A stretch of 64,000 nucleotides of DNA. Source: Staphylococcus argenteus (GTDB taxonomy: Bacteria > Bacillota > Bacilli > Staphylococcales > Staphylococcaceae). Positions within the stretch are counted from its first letter, which is position 1. Each line of letters opens with the position of its first letter. The stretch covers positions 2,368,566-2,432,565 of the forward strand of contig NC_016941.1 of NCBI RefSeq assembly GCF_000236925.1, read 5' to 3'. The notes under the pieces were generated by a model. That model saw only the letters and a list, made by a program, of their open reading frames with translations, was not told where the DNA came from and searched no databases. A program made the position numbers and the translations under genes. Shown here in pieces: positions 10,942 to 18,297 of the stretch.

Positions 10942-10994
10942 AAAAACACACCTCCCAAAGCTCCAAACAAAATTGTTATCTTTGAAAGATGTGT
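10942..10994 (-). terminator. terminator of the DUF2871 gene
   Basis: On the minus-strand RNA, bases 10994-10980 pair with 10960-10946 over 15 positions when G-U pairs are allowed, and the stem is followed by UUUUU. The plus strand pairs less well, so it works mainly for the minus strand. Confidence 0.7.
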
Positions 10995-11015
10995 ATATTT
11001 TTAATTCTAATTATT

Positions 11016-11447
11016 TTATTTTTTAAAAGACTCATCACGTGGTTCTTTAAGTATTGCTTGTCTTAATAAGAAAAACAGCAATAATAAACCTGCAAGCATA
11101 CCTGTGTGGCCTATACCCGCAAAGCCCGCAAATGCTTCTGGAGAATATGATTTACCTGTAACTTGGAAAAATCCTTTAGTCACCATCATACCTATTGTAA
11201 CGATAACACCTATATTGTATACATAGAAGAACCAATTAAATAAGTAATAACTTGATAATTTAAATAACTTCTCCAAAGGTAATAATATTAAAAACATAAA
11301 CATACCTAAAATAAGTGTATGTGTGTGTACAAGTGATAATTGAGTTGTACCCGTAAAATCATATGCTTTTGTTAGCTCTCTATAAAAGAAGCCACTGAAT
11401 AGACCTATGATCATATAAAAAAGAAATGAATATAATAACCTACGCAT
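11016..11447 (-). CDS. four-helix membrane protein, DUF2871 type
   Basis: 143 aa, nearly all membrane: helices at about residues 5-22, 38-58, 72-92 and 108-128. Histidines lie at helix edges ('LVHTHTLILGMFMF', 'GIGHTGMLAG'), a pattern shared with heme-copper-oxidase-like and DUF2871 proteins; metal or heme binding is only a suggestion. The short basic tail KEPRDESFKK is cytoplasmic. GGGAGG precedes the ATG. It is monocistronic with its own terminator. Confidence 0.75.
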   Translation of the reverse strand: MRRLLYSFLFYMIIGLFSGFFYRELTKAYDFTGTTQLSLVHTHTLILGMFMFLILLPLEKLFKLSSYYLFNWFFYVYNIGVIVTIGMMVTKGFFQVTGKSYSPEAFAGFAGIGHTGMLAGLLLLFFLLRQAILKEPRDESFKK

Positions 11448-11587
11448 TTTGAATCCTCCCTCACCTTTTCATTATATCCGATTATACTGATTATAACAGT
11501 GACAAAATCGCGAAGAAATCACACAACCTTTTCATTTAACTTAAACTATTTTATCCAGTACAACATCGTTTTAAAATAAAAAACAAC

Positions 11588-11633
11588 AATAGCTATACAA
11601 TGACGCTCGCTACAAACGTCTTGCATAGCTATT
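11588..11633 (-). terminator. terminator of the YhgE-type gene
   Basis: AATAGCTAT (11588-11596) pairs with ATAGCTATT (11625-11633), with further partial pairing inside. On the minus strand it runs into TTGTTGTTTTTT. Confidence 0.65.
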
Positions 11634-11648
11634 TTCACATTTATTATA

Positions 11649-12926
11649 TTATGACGGCACTTCAGTACGTTTTGTGCTATGTTTTCTAACAATAGCTGAT
11701 ACTAAACTTGATACAGCTCCAAAAATCATAAATCCAATGAACATCCACATTGTACTATTTAATTCAATATGATGATTTAAGTACAATAATTCTCTTATGC
11801 TTGTTGCATAATGCGTGAAAGGATTCCAATCGTATACGTATTTTTGATAACTATCAGGCAACATTTGTTTTGGTAATGTTACAAGCTGCATGCTAAAGAA
11901 CATTAATATGAAGAAAATTGGAATTGACTTCATACCTAGCCATACCATGACACCTAAAATAAGTCCGACGAACCCTAAAATTGCAAATCCTACAAAGATT
12001 GCGATACGATTTGGATGTCCAAAATCAAACCCTTGTGCACCTTGCATGAAGTAAATATAAGCAAAGCTACCCGCAAATGCTGCAATAACAGCGAATATCA
12101 TTTGACCAACTGATGCAATAATACGATGTTGAATTGTAATATTATTACTTGTTCTAAATGCAAAGAACAATAAGATAGAGGTTACAATTGAACCAATCCA
12201 AATCGGCATAAACATTAAGAATGGTGCATTACCACCTGCTTGATGATCTTTAACTTTATTAAGTTTTTCATTATCTACTTTAACAGGGTTTGTTAAATCA
12301 TTAATGTCTGATGCATTGACTTTAACATTTTGACTTGTTAATGTTTCTAAGCTTTGCTTCGTAATTTGAGCGTTAATATTATCACCCATTCCAGTTAATA
12401 CAGCTGAAGCAATTTGAGAACCTTGCAAGCTTGATCCCTCGCTTACAATTGTCTTAAATTTAGCCTGTTTAACATCGATTTGCTGATTCCCCATTTTTTG
12501 TTGCATTTGTTGAACAACTTGCGGTGGAATTTCACCAGAAGCAACTTTTTGCTTCATTTCTTCTTTTTTACTATCCATAACCACTTTTTGTGTCTTACTC
12601 ATAGCATCTTTTGAAAAATCTTTATCAATTATCGCTACACCATAGATTTTTTGATTTTTCAAATCTTTTTCTAGATCTTTTTCATTTTTAACTTTAACCC
12701 ATTTTATTTTATCAGAGTCGCTATCTAATAGTTTATCTTCTAATTTCTTCCCAATATTAATATTTTTATCTTGGATTGTTGTACCTTTATCCTCATTTAA
12801 AATACCAATTGGTAAATCTTTAGGCTTTGGATTATATGCTGGATAAAAAGCTAAAGAAAATATAACAAGGATAACCATAACTGCTATCGGTGCAATCCAT
12901 AACATTTTATTTTTAAATATATTCAT
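11649..12926 (-). CDS. YhgE/Pip-type ABC-2 membrane exporter subunit
   Basis: 425 aa. One N-terminal helix (about residues 7-28) is followed by a large extracellular domain of some 200 residues rich in K, D and Q, then five or six C-terminal helices. This is the YhgE/Pip layout (phage-infection protein and ABC-2 related). The start at 12926 is set by AAGGAGG; a TTG at 12953 would swallow that site. It is divergent from a TetR gene with a shared 158-bp promoter region carrying inverted repeats, so it is probably the regulator's target and a candidate drug- or lipid-export component. The real substrate is unknown. Confidence 0.8.
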   Translation of the reverse strand: MNIFKNKMLWIAPIAVMVILVIFSLAFYPAYNPKPKDLPIGILNEDKGTTIQDKNINIGKKLEDKLLDSDSDKIKWVKVKNEKDLEKDLKNQKIYGVAIIDKDFSKDAMSKTQKVVMDSKKEEMKQKVASGEIPPQVVQQMQQKMGNQQIDVKQAKFKTIVSEGSSLQGSQIASAVLTGMGDNINAQITKQSLETLTSQNVKVNASDINDLTNPVKVDNEKLNKVKDHQAGGNAPFLMFMPIWIGSIVTSILLFFAFRTSNNITIQHRIIASVGQMIFAVIAAFAGSFAYIYFMQGAQGFDFGHPNRIAIFVGFAILGFVGLILGVMVWLGMKSIPIFFILMFFSMQLVTLPKQMLPDSYQKYVYDWNPFTHYATSIRELLYLNHHIELNSTMWMFIGFMIFGAVSSLVSAIVRKHSTKRTEVPS

Positions 12927-12979
12927 TTTATTTTTTACCTCCTTATTAGACAATGTGTTGAATATTTCGCATGTTGTCT

Positions 12980-13007
12980 ATTATAATATGTTAATGGGAT
13001 TAAACAA
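12980..13007 (-). promoter_or_regulatory. promoter of the YhgE-type gene
   Basis: On the minus strand a TTGTTT hexamer (13002-13007) and TATAAT (12980-12985) are 16 bp apart. The -35 lies inside the left arm of the inverted repeat described at 12999-13034. Confidence 0.55.
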
Positions 13008-13034
13008 TACACAATGTTCATCAAGTTGTTTAAT
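12999..13034. promoter_or_regulatory. inverted repeats, candidate TetR operator
   Basis: ATTAAACAA (12999-13007) and TTGTTTAAT (13026-13034) are perfect inverted arms 18 bp apart. A second pair, AATGGGAT and ATCCCATT, encloses or overlaps them (about 12993-13000 and 13045-13052). They sit between divergent genes, as expected for autoregulation. Confidence 0.55.
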
Positions 13035-13084
13035 AATCAACACATTATCCCATTTTGTTCAATTAAAAGGAGGCTGATTCATTT

Positions 13085-13708
13085 TTGAAAGAAGATAGGC
13101 GAATTAGAAAGACCAAATCCTCCATTAAACATGCGTTCACTAAACTACTACAAGAAAAAGATTTAGAAAAAATTACTATTCGCGACATAACAACTCGCGC
13201 AGATATCAATAGAGGTACATTTTACTTACATTATGAAGATAAATATATGTTACTCGCTGATATGGAAGATGAGTATATTTCTGAACTGTCAACATACACA
13301 CAGTTTGATTTGTTACATGGCTCCTCAATTGAAGATATTGCAAATACATTTGTGAATAATATACTTAAAAATATTTTTCAGCATATTCACGATAATTTAG
13401 AGTTTTATCACACTATCTTACAACTTGAGCGTACAAGTCAACTAGAGTTGAAAATCAATGAACACATTAAAAATAATATGCAACGATATATTAGTATCGA
13501 TCATACTATTGGAGGTATACCCGAAATGTACTTTTATAGCTATGTTTCCGGAGCAACGATTTCAGTTATTAAATATTGGGTATTGGACAAGCAACCCATT
13601 TCGGTTGATGACTTAGCTAAACATGTGCATAATATTATTTTTAACGGACCTTTAAGAATAATGGCAGAAAATCGTTTACATAAATCAAAGGCAGATATAC
13701 AATCGTAA
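13085..13708 (+). CDS. TetR/AcrR family transcriptional regulator
   Basis: 207 aa. The N-terminal DNA-binding domain is clear: 'IKHAFTKLLQEKDLEKITIRDITTRADINRGTFYLHYEDKYMLL' holds the helix-turn-helix with the family's TFYxHYxxK recognition segment. The C-terminal ligand domain is all-helical and not recognised. The start is a TTG preceded by AAGGAGG at 11 nt; no ATG fits. It is divergent from the YhgE-type exporter and presumably represses it. corA follows 46 bp downstream on the same strand. Confidence 0.88.
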   Translation: MKEDRRIRKTKSSIKHAFTKLLQEKDLEKITIRDITTRADINRGTFYLHYEDKYMLLADMEDEYISELSTYTQFDLLHGSSIEDIANTFVNNILKNIFQHIHDNLEFYHTILQLERTSQLELKINEHIKNNMQRYISIDHTIGGIPEMYFYSYVSGATISVIKYWVLDKQPISVDDLAKHVHNIIFNGPLRIMAENRLHKSKADIQS

Positions 13709-13754
13709 CCATTGTTTGCTTTCCTCTAAATCCTTCAGAAAGGAAATATGAATT

Positions 13755-14699
13755 ATGATTACTTCATTCAGACACTCAGAACATATAGATAAACATATTA
13801 TAGAAACACCATTAGATCATACAGCTTCATGGATTAATGTTGTAGAACCAGATCGTGAAGAAATTGAAAGTCTTATGGAACAATATAATATACCTGAAGA
13901 CTTTATTCGTGACCCATTGGATTCCGAAGAAAGTGCACGTATTGAATACGACGAAGATACTGGGTATTCATTGATTATCATTGACTTACCAATCGTCAAT
14001 TCAACAAATCGAAGTGTGCTATCTTTCGTTACGATTCCACTAGGTATTATTATCGGAAATGGTATTATTGTCACTGTTTGTGACGCTGAAAATGAATTTT
14101 TAGAAAATTTACCAAAACGTGATATTAATTTAAAATTCCATAGCCGTTTCGCATTAGAAATTTTAATTACGATTTCCGATCATTATAATCGCAACTTACG
14201 TTTATTAAACAAAAGTAGAATTCGTATTGAAAAAGAACTAAAAAACAATATTACTAACAAACAACTTTTCAAATTGATGGAAGTCGAAAAAAGTTTAGTA
14301 TACTTTTTAGCCGCATTAAAAGGTAATGATACAATTATTAAAAAATTATTCCGATTACCTGCAATTAAACGTTTTGAAGAAGATGAAGAATTACTAGAAG
14401 ATTTAATCATTGAAAATAACCAAGCCATCGAAACAACCGAATTACACCAGCGTATCCTAGAGAGTATCACAACATCATATGCTTCTTTATTATCTAATGA
14501 TATGAATACGATAATGAAAACATTAACGTTATTCACAGTATTATTAACGTTACCAACACTCGTATTTAGCTTTTTCGGTATGAACGTACCGTTACCAATT
14601 GACGATCATAGTTATATTTCTTGGATTATCGTGGTAGGTATTTCATTAATTCTTGTCGTAATTGTTAGTATTTTCTTATGGCGTAAGCAAAAGTTATAG
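13755..14699 (+). CDS. corA: CorA-family divalent cation transporter
   Basis: 314 aa. A soluble N-terminal domain of about 250 residues is followed by two C-terminal helices; the first ends in the selectivity motif GMN ('FSFFGMNVPLP'), and the second is followed by the basic tail WRKQKL. This is the CorA pentameric channel layout, moving Mg2+ or other divalent metals inward. The periplasmic-side loop after GMN is short and acidic (PIDDHS). AAAGGAA precedes the ATG. It may be read through from tetR, since no terminator lies between. Metal preference cannot be told from sequence. Confidence 0.9.
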   Translation: MITSFRHSEHIDKHIIETPLDHTASWINVVEPDREEIESLMEQYNIPEDFIRDPLDSEESARIEYDEDTGYSLIIIDLPIVNSTNRSVLSFVTIPLGIIIGNGIIVTVCDAENEFLENLPKRDINLKFHSRFALEILITISDHYNRNLRLLNKSRIRIEKELKNNITNKQLFKLMEVEKSLVYFLAALKGNDTIIKKLFRLPAIKRFEEDEELLEDLIIENNQAIETTELHQRILESITTSYASLLSNDMNTIMKTLTLFTVLLTLPTLVFSFFGMNVPLPIDDHSYISWIIVVGISLILVVIVSIFLWRKQKL

Positions 14700-14707
14700 C
14701 TAAAAAT

Positions 14708-14792
14708 AAAAGGTATGACAGTCCGAAGTATAATGTCGATTGCACTAATTCTAAGTACAATCGCTTATATTTCCATAACTGTCATACCTTTT
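14708..14792. terminator. long bidirectional hairpin terminator between corA and scrA
   Basis: A perfect 15-bp outer stem (14708-14722 with 14778-14792) has A- and T-runs at its ends and encloses a second, imperfect hairpin (TCGATTG with CAATCG). It separates convergent genes. At 85 nt it is much longer than most terminators in this window. Confidence 0.8.
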
Positions 14793-14794
14793 TG

Positions 14795-16237
14795 TTATTC
14801 TACAATTTCTTTATTTGATTTTCTTTTCGAAAGTACAAACGTTACTACAATAGCAACTATGAATGATATCGCCATTCCTATAAAATAGTGTAACCATCCT
14901 GCATGTACAGGATTAATTGAAATAAATCCTGGCAATCCCGCAGTACCTAATGCGATTGCTTTTACTTTGAAGAAAGCTATATATGCAGAACCAATTCCTG
15001 ATCCGACTATAGCACCAATAAATGGATATCTTAGTTTTAAGTTAACACCAAACATTGCAGGTTCAGTAATACCAAGTAATGCTGAAATTCCTGAAGCTGA
15101 TGCTACACCTTTTAATTTTTTGTTTTGTTTTATAATAAAGAATGCTGCAATAGCTGCCCCACCTTGCGCAACGTTAGACATTGTGGCAATCGGGAATATA
15201 AATGACCCGCCTGTTTTAGCCACATCCGCAATGAGTGTTGTTTCAACAGCAATAAAGCTATGATGCATACCTGTAATCACAATTGGCGCATATAATAATC
15301 CGAAAATTAATCCACCAATTGCCCCACCGAATTCGTAAAGCCAAGTTAAGCCATCTGATAACCAATAACCTAATTGTCTAGTAATAGGGCCCACAAATGA
15401 AAATGTTAGAAATGCTGTTACAAAAATAGATAACAATGGTGTTAATAAATTATCTAATACAGTTGGAATTACTTTACGTAATCCTTTTTCAATTGAAGCC
15501 AATATGTAAGCTGCTACAAGCATAGGTAACACTTGCCCTTGATAACCTACTTGATTGATGTGGAAACCAAAAACGTCCCAATACGGGATTGCTTTACCTG
15601 CTTCAATTGCTTTTGGAAAATCATACGCACTCATTAGCGCTGGATGAACTAGTATCATACCTAATGCAGCACCTAAAAATGGATTTCCACCAAAGCGTTT
15701 GGCTGCGCTAAATCCAATTAAAATAGGTAACAATGTAAATGGTGCGTTGGCAAAAATATTAATCATTTCTGCTAACCCTGCAAATTGACTGTATACATCA
15801 ATTAATGATTTCCCTGCAAAGAATAAATCTTTTGCAGTTAAAATATTATTTAGTCCCATTAATAAACCACCAGCAACTATGGCAGGAATTATCGGAACGA
15901 ATATGTCTGATAACATTTTTACAAATCGTTGTAACGGATTCATATTTTTAGCTGATTGGGCTTTTACTTCAGAAGTTGTTGACGCTTCTTTACCCGTTAA
16001 TTTTTCAAGTTCACTAAATACTTTATTGACTGTACCAGATCCAATTATAATCTGATATTGTCCCCCAGTAGAAAAAGTCCCCTTAACTACATCCATATTG
16101 TTTAGCGCTTCTTCATTTACTAAACTTTCATCATTTAGCACTAAGCGTAATCTTGTCGCACAGTGTGCCATTGCGTCTAAATTTTCTTCTCCGCCTATCG
16201 CATTTAAAATATCTTCTGCGGATTGTTTATAGTTCAT
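14795..16237 (-). CDS. scrA: PTS sucrose-specific EIIBC component
   Basis: 480 aa sugar permease that phosphorylates its substrate on entry. The N-terminal EIIB domain has the phospho-cysteine in 'MAHCATRLRLVL' (Cys 26), and the EIIC domain (about residues 105-470) has 10 helices with 'GITEPAMFGVNLKLRYPF', the conserved glutamate loop. No EIIA domain is fused, so it must borrow one. It belongs to the glucose-glucoside family; sucrose is assigned because the gene at this position in S. aureus is scrA, and trehalose is the main alternative. No sucrose-6-phosphate hydrolase gene is nearby. The promoter carries two AACCGGTTCC operators, fitting a LacI-type repressor encoded elsewhere. Confidence 0.85.
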   Translation of the reverse strand: MNYKQSAEDILNAIGGEENLDAMAHCATRLRLVLNDESLVNEEALNNMDVVKGTFSTGGQYQIIIGSGTVNKVFSELEKLTGKEASTTSEVKAQSAKNMNPLQRFVKMLSDIFVPIIPAIVAGGLLMGLNNILTAKDLFFAGKSLIDVYSQFAGLAEMINIFANAPFTLLPILIGFSAAKRFGGNPFLGAALGMILVHPALMSAYDFPKAIEAGKAIPYWDVFGFHINQVGYQGQVLPMLVAAYILASIEKGLRKVIPTVLDNLLTPLLSIFVTAFLTFSFVGPITRQLGYWLSDGLTWLYEFGGAIGGLIFGLLYAPIVITGMHHSFIAVETTLIADVAKTGGSFIFPIATMSNVAQGGAAIAAFFIIKQNKKLKGVASASGISALLGITEPAMFGVNLKLRYPFIGAIVGSGIGSAYIAFFKVKAIALGTAGLPGFISINPVHAGWLHYFIGMAISFIVAIVVTFVLSKRKSNKEIVE

Positions 16238-16256
16238 ATATTTAGCCTCCTAATTA

Positions 16257-16293
16257 GAACCGGTTCCATTACTCTATTTAATTGTAACCGGTT
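16257..16293. promoter_or_regulatory. two AACCGGTT operators of scrA
   Basis: GAACCGGTTC (16257-16266) and AACCGGTT (16286-16293) lie in the direct repeat AACCGGTTCCA, 28 bp apart. The centres with a CpG are typical of LacI/GalR-type repressors such as ScrR. One site overlaps the -10 and spacer, the other lies in the leader just before the ribosome site. Confidence 0.75.
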
Positions 16294-16309
16294 CCAAAAA
16301 TTTTTGCAA
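16281..16309 (-). promoter_or_regulatory. scrA promoter
   Basis: On the minus strand TTGCAA (16304-16309) and TACAAT (16281-16286) are separated by exactly 17 bp. The distal operator overlaps the -10. Confidence 0.8.
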
Positions 16310-16418
16310 TACTGTATTTGTAATTTTTCACATTCACTTATATCATTTATGTTAACGCATTCATTAATCTTGCTATTACATGTATATGTATATTACATTT
16401 GTAATTGGAGGTCGTTTT

Positions 16419-16802
16419 ATGAAAGATCGGGGTTATGTAGAACAGCTTTGGCGCGAAGAAAAATATCACGTATTACTACACAGTCAACAAAGTTATCAAT
16501 CAATTAGAAATACTTTAAAAAAAGATATTTCACTTCATCAATTACAACAAATGATTGATGAAGCATTATTAATTGAGCCCACTATCGGAAGTGTATGTAA
16601 TGCATTTGATCATATGTGGGGTTATTTTAAAAAATGTGCAAATGAAGATGAAAAACAGCAATCTAAATTGCTCAAATCGGCTTTTATTAGTGGAAAGATA
16701 GAAAGAGATGTAATGTTAGACTTTTTAGCAGATTTAGCTGCTAAATACAACGTACATTATTTAATTGAGAGTCGTGTTTTAAAGACAAAAAGAAAGAGAT
16801 AG
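16419..16802 (+). CDS. DUF1722 (YbgA) family protein
   Basis: 127 aa soluble protein. The family signature is readable: 'LWREEKYHVLLHSQQSYQSI' near the start and 'HMWGYFKKCANEDEKQQ' in the middle, with a closing 'YNVHYLIESRVL'. YbgA proteins often occur beside or fused to DUF523 and photolyase genes; neither is present here, and their function is unknown. GGAGG lies 8 nt before the ATG at 16419; the frame extends upstream without a ribosome site. It is divergent from scrA, and its 3' end meets the end of the SSR42 candidate on the other strand. Confidence 0.75.
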   Translation: MKDRGYVEQLWREEKYHVLLHSQQSYQSIRNTLKKDISLHQLQQMIDEALLIEPTIGSVCNAFDHMWGYFKKCANEDEKQQSKLLKSAFISGKIERDVMLDFLADLAAKYNVHYLIESRVLKTKRKR

Positions 16803-16893
16803 ACATTTGAAACTTTAGTTGTAACGGACAAATAGTAGTCATTGGAGTTCAGCAATTCATACTTTGTACTAAAGTTTACTTTAATCTATCTCT
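16783..16893 (-). terminator. terminator at the 3' end of the SSR42 candidate
   Basis: AGAGATAGA (16795-16803) and AAACTTTAG (16810-16818) pair with TCTATCTCT (16885-16893) and CTAAAGTTT (16869-16877). On the minus strand the stem runs into TTCTTTTTGT. It overlaps the last codons of the DUF1722 gene. Confidence 0.65.
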
Positions 16894-18015
16894 CAGGGTT
16901 TTAAATGTACATATCTATATTAAAGTGCGTTTCATGATGTTAGGAAGATATCATACACCTTTAATTAGTTACTGCATAAATCAATTTATATTCTTAATTA
17001 TTACATTGTTTATATTTTAAATTCGGGGGAGTAATTTTAAGTAATATTTTGTTGCTGCTAATTCTATTGTTAATAAATTGATATTTTGATGTAGAAATTG
17101 AGTGTGAAAGTTAATAATAGATGATTTAGCTAGTAACATAATTAATTCATATATAGTCAAAAAGTTCTGTTAGTTACTGTTCTTGATGAATATTCTTTGA
17201 TGTTAGGTGTTAGCTATTCTAGATGAGTTTCTTAGATGTGGATGCCTGTCTTGATGAAGTTATCTCTGATGTTAATAAAATACTTGATGTTGATTCTTAG
17301 ATGTTAGTGCGATGTCTAGATGCTGATTCTATGTTGTGCACTTCTTGGTGACGTTTCTAGTTGATTATCATTAATCGCATCTCTTGATGGTAAATCTAAG
17401 GTGTTTATGCATTTCTAGATGTTAATTCTTCGCTGCTTAAGAATTATCTTGATGGTAAATCTAGTTGTGTCATGCATTTTCTCATGATGAATCTAAGGTG
17501 TTAATTCATTGTTGCGTGCTGATTCTTGTTGTTTCATTATCTCGATGGTGAATTCTCGTTGTCTAATGCACTTTTCTAATGATTATTCTAATTGTTACGG
17601 CAATAACAAGATGGATGTTCTTAGATGTTCACTTTTCTAGATGTTTATACTTATCTTGATGTTTTTCTAAACAGAACTTTTTAAACGCTTTTATTTTGTA
17701 GATTGTTTAAAATTTCTTAGTTGATGGTTATTGTTGTTTGGATTGAATAATTTTGTAGCGAATACTTTGTAACAGGGCTACTAAGAATTTTTATAAACAA
17801 GAAGTGAGTTCAATCGTACTAAATTCTAGCGTTCGATGACTTAAGTGTATGTCAAAACTTAAATAATGGCGATAAAATTTAAGTAATGGGTACATTTAAT
17901 GTTTTTTGATTCAAACTTCCATTTTGGTCAACATGCTTTTTTTATAACATAGTTGAATATCAAAAAAATATTAGCATATTAGTTCAAAATGGCCATGTAT
18001 TGTTTTATGAAATAC
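16785..18015 (-). ncRNA. ssr42: SSR42 long regulatory RNA (boundaries approximate)
   Basis: This 1.2 kb stretch has no credible coding frame on either strand and lies just upstream of rsp, divergent from it. S. aureus makes a stable RNA of about 1.2 kb, SSR42, from this place and strand; it affects virulence gene expression and is activated by Rsp. The 3' end is set here by the hairpin at 16783-16893. The 5' end is placed by the known length, since I see no convincing promoter near 18,000. The RNA contains many copies of an AACATCWAGA-like motif (17181-17670). Confidence 0.65.
17181..17670. repeat. degenerate short-repeat tract inside the SSR42 region
   Basis: About 25 variants of TCTAGATGTT or TCTTGATGNT recur every 15-25 bp, for example near 17219, 17317, 17413, 17447, 17636 and 17654. 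On the SSR42 strand they read AACATCTAGA or NCATCAAGA. The spacing is irregular, so it is not a simple tandem array and not CRISPR. Confidence 0.6.
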
Positions 18016-18183
18016 ATAGGTTTGAAATCTATATTAATTATGCACCAAATAATTTAATTAGACTCTATCGAAAATTTCCAAAATTTGCTTACTATCTTTC
18101 TAATTTTACTTTTATATTGTGCACAATGCATAATAACAAGCGTTTTCATAGTGATTTTCATTATTTTCTTTTATTTTTCACTA

Positions 18184-18212
18184 TTACCTTTTCAAAAATA
18201 TTCAACTATAAT
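18184..18212 (+). promoter_or_regulatory. candidate rsp promoter
   Basis: TTACCT (18184-18189) and TATAAT (18207-18212) have 17-bp spacing, giving an rsp leader of about 80 nt. Confidence 0.55.
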
Positions 18213-18297
18213 AGTTATACTATCCATGATTTGAAAAAATACCATGTTTAAAATTTAAACGATAGATTTCAATATATATTAGGCAGGAGAGAGAAAT

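Noticed and set aside
18000..18251. 83-codon open frame between SSR42 and rsp
   Set aside because: No ribosome site, composition is that of AT-rich intergenic DNA, and it overlaps the likely rsp promoter.
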